Of a stretch of DNA of 64,000 nt, positions 26,429 to 35,282 are shown piece by piece. The stretch is from the NCBI RefSeq assembly GCF_039540405.1, contig NZ_BAABEY010000001.1:310001-374000 (forward strand), in the 5' to 3' direction. The notes below the pieces were generated by a model. The model saw nothing but the letters and a program-made list of their open reading frames with translations. It had not been told where the DNA came from and ran no database searches. Origin of the DNA: Ravibacter arvi (GTDB taxonomy: Bacteria; Bacteroidota; Bacteroidia; Cytophagales; Spirosomataceae). Both the position numbers and the translations under genes were made by a program. Positions within the stretch are counted from its first letter, which is position 1. Every line of letters begins with the position of its first letter.

Positions 26429-27142
26429 ATGAAGCAGTTCAAAAGCGATATTTCAGGAAAGCATTTCCCGTTGGAGGAAAGGGTTTCAGGAGGTTCCATA
26501 CGGGAGTCCCTGTTGAAGTGTATCCAATCGGAGCACCCCGATTTTACCGTCCGGAACCATCTCTCGCGCAATGAATTGAACCAATTCCGTGCGCGGTTCA
26601 TTTCTGATTACTTAAGTGTCGAACTCGGTGAACTGACCATGCTGGAGAAAACGGTGTTAAAAGCAATGTCAGAAGGATCCTCACTTACGGAAAGCCTGGG
26701 TAACGACGGGCCTGACCCTTCCGCCACATTGGGTCAGCGACTGGCTGATAAAGTAGCCTCCTTTGGCGGCAGTTGGGGGTTTATTATTGCGTTTGGTTCG
26801 TTTTTGGCCATTTGGATCCTTGTTAACGTTTTTTTTCTGGCCAATAAGGGGTTCGATCCTTACCCTTTTATTCTTCTGAACCTGATCCTGTCGTGCGTTG
26901 CCGCCATTCAGGCGCCCGTTATCATGATGAGCCAGAACCGCCAGGAAGAAAAAGATCGCGAGCGGGCGCGGAAAGACTACATGATCAACCTGAAATCGGA
27001 GCTGGAGATCAGGATCCTCCATGAGAAGCTGGATCACCTGATTATCCACCAGCAACAAGAATTGCTGGAAGTTCAGCGCGTCCAGATCGACATGATGAAT
27101 GACATCATGAGCAGGTTGGAAACCAATCGGAAAGGAGAATAA
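26429..27142 (+). CDS. DUF1003-family membrane protein
   Basis: The 237-residue protein has a soluble N-terminal half (residues 1-105), then two membrane segments at about 112-135 (GFIIAFGSFLAIWILVNVFF) and 143-165 (FILLNLILSCVAAIQAPVI), and a charged coiled-coil C-terminus (RQEEKDRERARKDY; HEKLDHLIIHQQQELLEVQ). The turn FDPYPFILLN is the DUF1003 signature. The function is unknown. It is a single gene. Confidence 0.88.
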   Translation: MKQFKSDISGKHFPLEERVSGGSIRESLLKCIQSEHPDFTVRNHLSRNELNQFRARFISDYLSVELGELTMLEKTVLKAMSEGSSLTESLGNDGPDPSATLGQRLADKVASFGGSWGFIIAFGSFLAIWILVNVFFLANKGFDPYPFILLNLILSCVAAIQAPVIMMSQNRQEEKDRERARKDYMINLKSELEIRILHEKLDHLIIHQQQELLEVQRVQIDMMNDIMSRLETNRKGE

Positions 27143-27571
27143 TCGTCTTGCCTTCTGTATATTTCGCCAATAAAGTTTCGTGATCGCTGAGTATTACAGC
27201 CCGCGAACGGGATAACGGTAAGTAAACGGAATTGTTTTACAAAGCATTCGCGCTCGTCCGATCAGCCTGTAGATGAACGTTCCTGCGTCATTTATAAGCC
27301 TTTTATAAACTAACGAGCCCGAACCGTACGACGATTGCGCAACACCGGTTTAATTCTTTAAACATACTTACCTGGTTCCTTTACCTTAACCCGAGCTGCC
27401 TATGACCCGAGACAACTATTAGCCCCATTCCTGCGATCTGATTTATTTTTTCTCTGCAAGTTTCGTTTGCCTGAGCAGGGAAAGTATGTCCAAGTGTTGA
27501 TACGTATCTCCTACGTATACGTATAGCGTAATTTTTATACCGGCACGATCAACCTTTATAAACCATTACTC
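27143..27571. other. Long intergenic leader upstream of the third SusC
   Basis: No gene or repeat family is visible in this 429-nt region. It contains a cluster of TACGTA motifs at 27501-27523, 50-70 nt before the receptor start, which may be a regulator site. I could not assign a convincing TAnnTTTG promoter. Confidence 0.5.
27501..27523. promoter_or_regulatory. TACGTA palindrome cluster
   Basis: TACGTAT at 27501 is followed by the perfect 12-bp palindrome TACGTATACGTA at 27512-27523. The two copies are 11 bp apart, about one helical turn. The location just upstream of a SusC operon fits an operator. Confidence 0.4.
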
Positions 27572-30379
27572 ATGAATGAGAGAAATTTCAAAACCCTGAT
27601 TTCGCTCGGCGCACTATGTCTTCTTCAAACCTGTTTCCCGGGTGCGGGCAGGTCGCAGATAGGCGGGCGTCTAACCCGTCCGTTCACGGACTCGGCGCGG
27701 GTATCCCTGTTAGACAGAACGATCGATCCGCGGTTTCTGACAGGGGCAACGTCTTCCGTTTCCGGGCAGGAGCTCAGCACTACACCCGGAGGAAACCGGT
27801 TGAATGCGCTGGCAGGCCGGATACCCGGTTTTTCAATTGTCCAGGAAGACGGGCTGCCCGGGGCTGAGAGTGTGAATATGCTGATCAGAGGCTATCATTC
27901 TTTCCGCGGCTCGAGCGCGCCGTTAGTGTTGGTCAACGGGCGGAGAGATGATGTTTCCATGCTCGAACCGAACGACATCGCCAGTATTACCATCCTGAAA
28001 GATGCCGCGTCCACTGCCATGTATGGTATGAATTCTACCAATGGTATTGTGCTCATCACCACCAAACGCGGGGAGGAGGGGCGGCTTAAAATAGAATACA
28101 ACGTACAGACTTCGCTGCAAAAGCCAACCCGGCTCCCGAAGTTTCTTGATGCGTATAATTACGCCTCGCTCTACAATGAGGCCATGCTGAATGACGACCC
28201 GACTGCGGTTGTCAAATACGACAATGCGGCGCTGGAAGCTTATAAAAACGGTTCTGACCCCTACCGATACCCCAATGTAAACTGGCTGGACGAATTCCTG
28301 AAGAAACAGTCGTTCCAGGTTCGTAATAATCTGAATATAAGTGGGGGTAACAACGTAGCCCGGTACTTTTTCTCGGGCAGTTACCTGAGCGACGGTGGTA
28401 TTTTCAACGTAGACAAAGGCGTCAATACCTATAACACCAATACCAATATCAGCGTGTTGAATGCCCGGGCCAGTGTTGAGGTCAACGTCGGGAAGAATTT
28501 GCTGCTATCTACCGAAATAAGGGCAAAAAGAGACAAACGGAACGCTCCCGGAGCTTATTCGGCCACATATGACGAAAGTTTGTTCGGAACGCTTTACAGC
28601 ACACCCGCCAATGCCCACCCTGTCATGAACCGGGACGGGTCCCTGGCCGGTACCAACGACTACCGGAATAACCCTTACGGGATGCTTAATTACCGCGGCT
28701 ATTCCAATTACCTGGTCACGTCCTTTTCAAACCTCACCGACCTGACCTACGATCTGGGTGGGCTTACAAAAGGCCTCTCCGTAAAAGGGTCATTCGGGTT
28801 TACGAACTATACGCAGTTTTATATCAACCGGACCAAAACTTTTGAGGTATACCAGTCCAATGCAGGTGGTGGATACGACAAAATCGGCTTGAACAGCCCG
28901 ATTACCAGCAGCGGCAACTATGACCAGATCGTACGTCTTTACGATCATTCGCTGGCCCTGAATTACGACCGGACTTTCGGTAGTCACCACGTCTCGGCAA
29001 TGGTAAAATACCGCCGCGAACAAATCGACAACGCCCGGTCTCTTGAGCTGACGCAGAATTTTCAAGGGCCCAGGGCCTATGTTTCGTACCGGTTGAAAGA
29101 CCGCTACCTGCTGGATGTTTCGGGTGCATATGAAGGAAGCGAGCAATATCCGGCCGGAAGCCGCTACGGCTTTTTTCCGGCAGCTTCGGCCGGCTGGATC
29201 TTGTCGGAAGAAGCCTTTATGAAGAGCACCGGAATCGATTTTCTTAAATTGCGGGGCTCTTACGGAAAAACAGGAAAGCCGGCCAATACCTATTTTGAGT
29301 ACCTGGGTGCTTATACGCAGGCAGCCAGTCAGGGCGGTGTTTTCGGTACTACACCAGCTGCATCCATTGGTATCTACCAAAGCAAGATTGCCAACCCATT
29401 TGTAACCTGGGAGAAAACGACCAAAAGCAATATAGGTCTGGACGTTTCGGTCCTGAAACAGCGCCTCTCGCTTACCGCTGATTTCTTCAGCGAGAAGAGC
29501 AAGGATATCCTGATTACGAATGCGATATCATCGATGTACGGAGCGGTTATCAATACGCCCGGCGGTCTTTTTGAGAACAAAGGCTTTGAGGCGCGGGCCC
29601 GCTGGGACGACCAGGTGAAGTCGTTCCGCTATTTTGTTGACGTTCACTATGCAAATGCCAGCAACAAGATTGTGTACATGGCAGAACAATTGCGGGAGCA
29701 TCCCTGGATGTACGAGACCGGCCAGCCTTACGGGATCAGAATGGGATATGTGTTTGACAGGTATTTTACGGAGAATGACGATCTTTCTACGCTGCCTAAC
29801 CAGTCTATGCTCGGTAGCCAGAAGCCGGGTGACCTCAAATACAAGGACCTTAACGGGGACAACGTAATTGACGAAAACGATATAGCCAGAATTAGTAATG
29901 CGAAAATGCCGCGGATCAATTACGGTGCGCAGGTAGGATTCGGTTACCAAAACTTTGATTTCAGCGTACTTTTCCAGGGAACAGGCAAAAGCTCCACGTA
30001 TAACTCGGGCAGCGCCTTCTGGGAATTTCAGAGCCGGACCGGGAACGCCGCCGAGCACCACCTTGACCGCTGGGTCCCTGGCGCCGGGCAATCAGCCGGG
30101 TATCCAAGGCTTACCCTGAGCAATCCGAACAATTTTGTAGCCAACTCTTTCTGGGTGCGCGACAATTCTTTTGTCCGGCTCAAATTTATGGAGATCGGGT
30201 ATACCACGCCCGAAGGGTTCCTGAAAAGAGTAGGGGTGAAAGGGGCCAGGATTTACCTCAATGGCCATAACCTGATGGTGTGGGATAAAGTGAAACAAAA
30301 AGACCCGGAAATCCAGGACAACGGTCTGGCCTACCCGATCCTGAAAACGGTGAGCCTTGGTCTGAATGTCAAGTTTTAA
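27572..30379 (+). CDS. Short SusC/RagA-like TonB-dependent receptor lacking N-terminal accessory domains
   Basis: The 935-residue receptor has a signal peptide (ALCLLQTCFPGAGRSQ) and about 40 residues of linker, and enters the plug domain directly (SSVSGQELSTTPGGNRLNALAGRIPG; LKDAASTAMYGMNSTNGIVLITT). It has neither an STN domain nor the carboxypeptidase-like domain with GVSV.V.G that the other four receptors carry. No recognisable VVVGYG TonB-box-like segment is present before the plug. The barrel ends with VSLGLNVKF. It pairs with the SusD 15 nt downstream. Another SusC/SusD pair follows, with no enzymes. Confidence 0.92.
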   Translation: MNERNFKTLISLGALCLLQTCFPGAGRSQIGGRLTRPFTDSARVSLLDRTIDPRFLTGATSSVSGQELSTTPGGNRLNALAGRIPGFSIVQEDGLPGAESVNMLIRGYHSFRGSSAPLVLVNGRRDDVSMLEPNDIASITILKDAASTAMYGMNSTNGIVLITTKRGEEGRLKIEYNVQTSLQKPTRLPKFLDAYNYASLYNEAMLNDDPTAVVKYDNAALEAYKNGSDPYRYPNVNWLDEFLKKQSFQVRNNLNISGGNNVARYFFSGSYLSDGGIFNVDKGVNTYNTNTNISVLNARASVEVNVGKNLLLSTEIRAKRDKRNAPGAYSATYDESLFGTLYSTPANAHPVMNRDGSLAGTNDYRNNPYGMLNYRGYSNYLVTSFSNLTDLTYDLGGLTKGLSVKGSFGFTNYTQFYINRTKTFEVYQSNAGGGYDKIGLNSPITSSGNYDQIVRLYDHSLALNYDRTFGSHHVSAMVKYRREQIDNARSLELTQNFQGPRAYVSYRLKDRYLLDVSGAYEGSEQYPAGSRYGFFPAASAGWILSEEAFMKSTGIDFLKLRGSYGKTGKPANTYFEYLGAYTQAASQGGVFGTTPAASIGIYQSKIANPFVTWEKTTKSNIGLDVSVLKQRLSLTADFFSEKSKDILITNAISSMYGAVINTPGGLFENKGFEARARWDDQVKSFRYFVDVHYANASNKIVYMAEQLREHPWMYETGQPYGIRMGYVFDRYFTENDDLSTLPNQSMLGSQKPGDLKYKDLNGDNVIDENDIARISNAKMPRINYGAQVGFGYQNFDFSVLFQGTGKSSTYNSGSAFWEFQSRTGNAAEHHLDRWVPGAGQSAGYPRLTLSNPNNFVANSFWVRDNSFVRLKFMEIGYTTPEGFLKRVGVKGARIYLNGHNLMVWDKVKQKDPEIQDNGLAYPILKTVSLGLNVKF

Positions 30380-30394
30380 GCAAGCCTGTTGATC

Positions 30395-32059
30395 ATGAAA
30401 AAAATAGCTTACTTCTTTTCGACATTGGCGTTGATCGGATTTTCATCGTCATGCTCAAATGAAAATATCAACTTCAAGCCGGTACAATATATCAGTTCCG
30501 ACATTGTGTACGGGAATACGGTGTACATCACGCAGGCTGTAAACCGGCTGTATACGCACATCCCGGGCGGGTTCAATCGCCTGGGCGGGGTCTCCATGGT
30601 GGCTTCGGCTACGGATGAGGCAGTTCACGCCAGCCGCGGTTCCGAGGCCGAGCTTTGGGGAACCGGCTCCTGGGGAACTACCCCGGGAACGCAAAGAGAC
30701 GATATGTTTGCTTTCCTCCACACGGGTATACGTGCAACGTATGTTTATTCGGAAGAAGTGCACCCGTTTATCGTGGACGCGGTAATGAACAAGGCCGAGC
30801 GCGATGCCCACTACGGCCAGGTATTGTTTATCAGGGCGCTGCTGAATTTTGAGCTGTTGAAGCGCTACGGTGAGTACCCGATTGTAAGGCAGGCCTTCAA
30901 GCCGACCGACAATATGACCATCCCTAAAAACAGCTACCAGGAGTGTGTGCAATACATTGCCGACCTCTGCGATGAAGCGGCTCCGTTGCTTCGCATCAGC
31001 TATCCTACCGCCGATTTCGGCCGGGCCACAAGAGGGAGTGCTATGGCGCTCAAAGCGAGACTGCTGCTGTATGCCGCCAGTCCGCTGAATAACCCCGGTG
31101 ACGACGTAGCGAAGTGGCAGGCAGCCGCCGAAGCCGCTGAAAAGGTAATCAGCTTCACTGATAACGGCGCCAAGGTTTACGATCTCTACACCGCCGGGAC
31201 CGGGTATGACGCATTCTTTAATGTACTGGCGGGTAATAAAGAGATTATCTTCTCTAAGATGGAAGTGAGAAGCAATAACCTCGAGCGACTGAACGGCCTG
31301 GTGAGCCTGGTGGGGGGCATGGGAGGGACCAACCCTACCCTTGACCTGGTGAATGCCTACGAGCGGTTAGACGGAACGCCTTTCGACTGGAACAACCCTA
31401 TGCATGCGGAAGCTCCGTTCGCCAACCGGGACCCAAGGTTGGCCAAGAGCATTCTTTTTAATGGTGCAACCTGGATGGATACCAAGGTTGAAACCTTTGA
31501 GGGGGGAAAAGACCGGCAGACGATCAATGCGACCCGCACTGGTTTTTACCTGAGAAAATTCCTTAGCCAGAACGCCCGCTTTGTCGCGCCCACCGGCGTA
31601 GCCGATCACTGCTTCCCGATTCTCCGCTATGGCGAGGTCCTTCTCAATTATGCCGAGGCGATGAACGAAGTGAATGGCCCTGACCATGCAGGTGCTTTTA
31701 CCATGACCGCCAGAGAGGCGCTGACACTGATCCGCAAAAGAGCGGGTTTGACCGGTAACCTGGGCGTAGCCGCAGCCACGACAAAAGAAGAAATGCGGGA
31801 GGCCATCAGGAAGGAGCGGCGCATCGAGCTGGCGTTTGAAGAGCACCGGCATATGGACCTGAGACGCTGGAAACTGGCGGAAGAGGTGCTTAACAAGCCT
31901 GTATCAGGACTGAAAATCACAAAAGTAGACGAAACCACTTTTACCTACCAGGCGCAAGTGGTTGAGAACCGGGTGTTTCAGCCGAAAATGTACCGCTATC
32001 CGTTCCCGCAGGAGGAAACGAGCAGAAATACAAGCTTGAATCAAAATTTAGGTTGGTAG
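30395..32059 (+). CDS. SusD/RagB-family surface lipoprotein
   Basis: I start at the ATG at 30395 (MKKIAYFF, 554 residues); the TTG two codons earlier is less likely. The lipobox cysteine is C20 (GFSSSCSNE). Family features include GQVLFIRALLNFELLKRYGEYPI, GRATRGSAMALKARLLLYAASPL and the C-terminal RKERRIELAFEEHRHMDLRRWK block. It follows the short SusC by 15 nt and precedes the next SusC by 19 nt, so the four genes from 27572 to 37103 may be one transcript. Confidence 0.95.
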   Translation: MKKIAYFFSTLALIGFSSSCSNENINFKPVQYISSDIVYGNTVYITQAVNRLYTHIPGGFNRLGGVSMVASATDEAVHASRGSEAELWGTGSWGTTPGTQRDDMFAFLHTGIRATYVYSEEVHPFIVDAVMNKAERDAHYGQVLFIRALLNFELLKRYGEYPIVRQAFKPTDNMTIPKNSYQECVQYIADLCDEAAPLLRISYPTADFGRATRGSAMALKARLLLYAASPLNNPGDDVAKWQAAAEAAEKVISFTDNGAKVYDLYTAGTGYDAFFNVLAGNKEIIFSKMEVRSNNLERLNGLVSLVGGMGGTNPTLDLVNAYERLDGTPFDWNNPMHAEAPFANRDPRLAKSILFNGATWMDTKVETFEGGKDRQTINATRTGFYLRKFLSQNARFVAPTGVADHCFPILRYGEVLLNYAEAMNEVNGPDHAGAFTMTAREALTLIRKRAGLTGNLGVAAATTKEEMREAIRKERRIELAFEEHRHMDLRRWKLAEEVLNKPVSGLKITKVDETTFTYQAQVVENRVFQPKMYRYPFPQEETSRNTSLNQNLGW

Positions 32060-32078
32060 CTTAAAATCAGTCATACTT

Positions 32079-35000
32079 ATGAAGAAATTTCTGATGATTT
32101 TGATATTCGGTCTGGGCCTCAATCACCTGTTTGCGCAGGAAAGACAGGTATCCGGCACCGTCAAGGACCATACGGGAACGGCGCTTCCCGGGGTGAGTGT
32201 ACTGGTTCACGGAACCAGCATCGGGACCATGACCGACCTCAATGGAAAGTATTCGATAGTCCCCAATAACGCGGAAGCGATCCTCGTTTTCTCTTTTGTC
32301 GGGTTTGATACGCAACGGGTCCCGCTGGAAGGACGGCGGAGCATTGACGTAACACTGGTGGAAAGCAACCAGTCGCTTAACGAGGTCGTGGTGGTAGGCT
32401 TTGGTACCCAGAAAAAAGCGAGTATGGTGGGCGCCATCGCCAATGCGGACATGACAGAGCTCCGCAAGGCATCGCCAAGCAACCTGACCAACGCCATTGG
32501 CGGGCGCATTCCGGGCGTTGTAACCCGTATGATGGACGGCGCCATAGGCGGAACGCAGAACCGCTACAGCAACGGCGACCAGGACGACGCGCAGTTTTTT
32601 ATCCGTGGTAAGGCAACCACCAACGGGCAGTCGCCGCTGGTGCTCATTGACGGGGTTGAGGGATCATTCTCCAGGATCAACCCCGAGGATATTGAGCAAT
32701 TCAGCGTCCTGAAAGACGCTTCCGCTACCGCCGTATACGGTGTGAGGGGAGCAAACGGCGTGATCCTGATCACCACCCGAAAGGGGGTAGTGGGCAAGCC
32801 CAAGATCAATATCATCAGCCAGTTCAGGTTCCTGCAGCCGCTCAAGTTCCCGAAGTTCCTCGGTTCGTATGACTATGCTTCGCTGCATAACGAAGCCCGT
32901 CGTAATATGGGCCTTTCTTCGATGTATTCGGATGAGGACCTAGAACATTACCGGAAGGGAGACCAGCCCTTTACTCACCCGGATGTGAACTGGTATGATC
33001 TCCTCGTTAAAAAGTACACTACCGAGCAGCAGCACATCGCGAATATTACCGGCGGTACCGAAAAAGTACGCTATTATGTGTCCGGGGAATTCAATAAGGC
33101 CGGCGGGCTCTTCGTAGGAAGCAAGCAGAATGAATATGTATACCGCCGCTTTAACCTGAGGAGCAACCTCGATTTCACACTCACACCCACGACCCAGCTC
33201 GATGTAAAAATCAACGCCCGGCTTAATGATCTTAACTTTGCCGCGAAAGGTGAAAGCAGCGGTCAGCGGGTCAATGCAACTGCCTGGGGTGATATTGTAA
33301 ACAGGCTGCCCAATACCAGCCCGCTTTACAACCCGAACGGGACGTATGCCGCCGGAGACGGTGTTCTGGGCTGGAATACGCTTTCGGACCTTTACGACGG
33401 CGGGTTCTACCGGCGCTTGTTCAACACCCTGGAGGCGAACTTTGCTTTGACTCAGAAACTGGATTTTGTTACCCCCGGGCTCTCGTTCAGGGGTAAGTAC
33501 GCCAATTCCTTCGGATCGGGCGCAACTAAGTACTTCTACGCGCAGCCCGATATCTGGAAGTATAACCCGGCCAATGATACTTATTCCATGTATCGTGCCC
33601 GTATTGTACCTTCCTATTCGGTCAATAGCGGCTTCCAGGATTATAGCCGTACGGAATACGTTGAGGCCTCGCTTAACTACGACCGTACTTTTTCGGAAGT
33701 ACACCAGTTGACGGGTATGGCGGTTTTTATACAGAACAAAAACGAAATCCAGTATCAAATTCCAAACTCTTTCCGCGGGGTTTCCGGAAGGGTAACTTAC
33801 GGCTACAAAGGCAAGTACCTGGTAGAAGGTAACGTGGGTTACAACGGTTCTGACCGGTTCAGTAAACACAAGCGCTATGCACTGTTCCCCGCCGCCGCAT
33901 TGGGCTGGGTGGTTTCTGAAGAAGGCTTCCTGAAAGACAAGGTAAAGTTCCTCGATTTCCTGAAAATACGGGGGTCGTACGGGCAGGTAGGGAACGACCA
34001 GATTGCAGGGTTTCAGTACCTGTACCGGTACGAATTCAGTAATCCGCCGGAGCCCCTTACTTCCAATACCAACCCGAGCTACTATGCCTTGGGCGTATCG
34101 CCGGTGCCGCAGATCGGGCTTATCGAAGGACCGCTGGGTAATGACCAGGTTTCGTGGGAGATCGCCAAAAAATCGAATATAGGGGTGGACATGCGCTTCT
34201 TTAACAGCAGGCTCAGCTTCACCGCCGACTTCTTCCGGGAAAAACGCGACAATGTACTCGCGAGGCGTAATGATTTGCCGCTCTACTCGGGGTTGACTGC
34301 TTCCAAGTTGCCGGCCATGAACATCGGCATCGTCACCAACCGTGGTTACGAACTTGAATTGAGCTACCGTGACCAGATCGGGGACTTCGGTTTTACGGTA
34401 GGGGCGAACTATACCTTCGTGCGCAACACGATTGACTACATTGCGGAAGTGCCGCAACGATATGCCTACCAGGTCCAGGCCGGGAACTCGATCGGCAGGC
34501 CTATGGGCTATATCTGGACGGGTAAGTTCTACGATACGCCTGAGCTGAGCAACCCGGAAATCCCCAAACCTATGGGAGCAGCGCCAATACCCGGCGACCT
34601 GATGTTCAAGGATCTGAACGGGGATGGCGTAATCGACGCATTTGACCGTACCTACATCGGTTATTCCGATATGCCCGAAAAAATATTCGGGTTCAACCTG
34701 AGCCTTGACTATAAAAACTTCTACCTGTCCTCGTTCTGGCAGGGGGCGTCTAACGTAAACATGCGTTTGTCGGGGCCGCTGAGCTTCGAGTTCGGGCCGA
34801 ATGTACAGCCCTTCCACAAGGAAGGCCGCTGGGTCTACGATCCTGACCGCGGGCTTGATACCCGTGCGACGGCCACCTATCCGGCGTTGCAGATCGGTGC
34901 ATCCACCTATACCCGTGAGGCATCCACCTTTAACCTGCTGAACGCCGAGTACCTGCGGCTTAAAACGGCAGAATTCGGTTATATCGTGCCGGCGGATCTT

Positions 35001-35192
35001 GCCAAGAAAGTAGGGATGTCAGGCCTGCGGATTTTTGTCAACGGCTCTAACCTGCTTACGTTCGACCACCTTAAAAAGTACAACGTAGACCCGGAGTATT
35101 TTACGAACCGGGGGTCTTCAAACGGTGCGGGCACAGGCGCTTATTCCCCGCAAAACAAGTTTTACGCAATCGGACTTAACGCAACTTTTTAA
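32079..35192 (+). CDS. SusC/RagA-family TonB-dependent receptor without STN domain
   Basis: The 1037-residue protein has a Sec signal peptide ending LFAQ (residue ~20), the carboxypeptidase-like domain (VSGTVKDHTGTALPGVSVLVHGTS), a TonB-box region (EVVVVGFGTQKK), the plug (LKDASATAVYGVRGANGVILITT) and a barrel. The absence of an STN domain means no direct sigma/anti-sigma signalling is expected. It follows the preceding SusD by 19 nt. The stop codon is followed at once by a family A repeat separating it from its SusD. Confidence 0.95.
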   Translation: MKKFLMILIFGLGLNHLFAQERQVSGTVKDHTGTALPGVSVLVHGTSIGTMTDLNGKYSIVPNNAEAILVFSFVGFDTQRVPLEGRRSIDVTLVESNQSLNEVVVVGFGTQKKASMVGAIANADMTELRKASPSNLTNAIGGRIPGVVTRMMDGAIGGTQNRYSNGDQDDAQFFIRGKATTNGQSPLVLIDGVEGSFSRINPEDIEQFSVLKDASATAVYGVRGANGVILITTRKGVVGKPKINIISQFRFLQPLKFPKFLGSYDYASLHNEARRNMGLSSMYSDEDLEHYRKGDQPFTHPDVNWYDLLVKKYTTEQQHIANITGGTEKVRYYVSGEFNKAGGLFVGSKQNEYVYRRFNLRSNLDFTLTPTTQLDVKINARLNDLNFAAKGESSGQRVNATAWGDIVNRLPNTSPLYNPNGTYAAGDGVLGWNTLSDLYDGGFYRRLFNTLEANFALTQKLDFVTPGLSFRGKYANSFGSGATKYFYAQPDIWKYNPANDTYSMYRARIVPSYSVNSGFQDYSRTEYVEASLNYDRTFSEVHQLTGMAVFIQNKNEIQYQIPNSFRGVSGRVTYGYKGKYLVEGNVGYNGSDRFSKHKRYALFPAAALGWVVSEEGFLKDKVKFLDFLKIRGSYGQVGNDQIAGFQYLYRYEFSNPPEPLTSNTNPSYYALGVSPVPQIGLIEGPLGNDQVSWEIAKKSNIGVDMRFFNSRLSFTADFFREKRDNVLARRNDLPLYSGLTASKLPAMNIGIVTNRGYELELSYRDQIGDFGFTVGANYTFVRNTIDYIAEVPQRYAYQVQAGNSIGRPMGYIWTGKFYDTPELSNPEIPKPMGAAPIPGDLMFKDLNGDGVIDAFDRTYIGYSDMPEKIFGFNLSLDYKNFYLSSFWQGASNVNMRLSGPLSFEFGPNVQPFHKEGRWVYDPDRGLDTRATATYPALQIGASTYTREASTFNLLNAEYLRLKTAEFGYIVPADLAKKVGMSGLRIFVNGSNLLTFDHLKKYNVDPEYFTNRGSSNGAGTGAYSPQNKFYAIGLNATF

Positions 35193-35195
35193 TAG

Positions 35196-35280
35196 CGGTG
35201 AGGTGTGAGGTCTGAGGGGTGAGGGAGAACTCACACCTTACGCCTCAAACCTCATACCTCACCCCTCAAACCTCTTATAC
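35196..35280. repeat. Family A repeat hairpin between susC and susD
   Basis: GTGAGGTGTGAGGTCTGAGG units (35197-35225) are followed after a few bases by complementary CTCACACC, CCTCATACC and CCTCACCCC units (35228-35278). The arms pair almost continuously, forming a long hairpin that fills the whole 90-nt gap between the two genes. Confidence 0.75.
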
Positions 35281-35282
35281 AG

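Noticed and set aside
32940..34817. 625-codon open frame on the minus strand
   Set aside because: It lies wholly inside a certain SusC gene on the plus strand and has no recognisable domain. Long antisense frames are usual for such genes with this base composition; the same applies to 5173-6198, 10806-12260 and 17509-18291.
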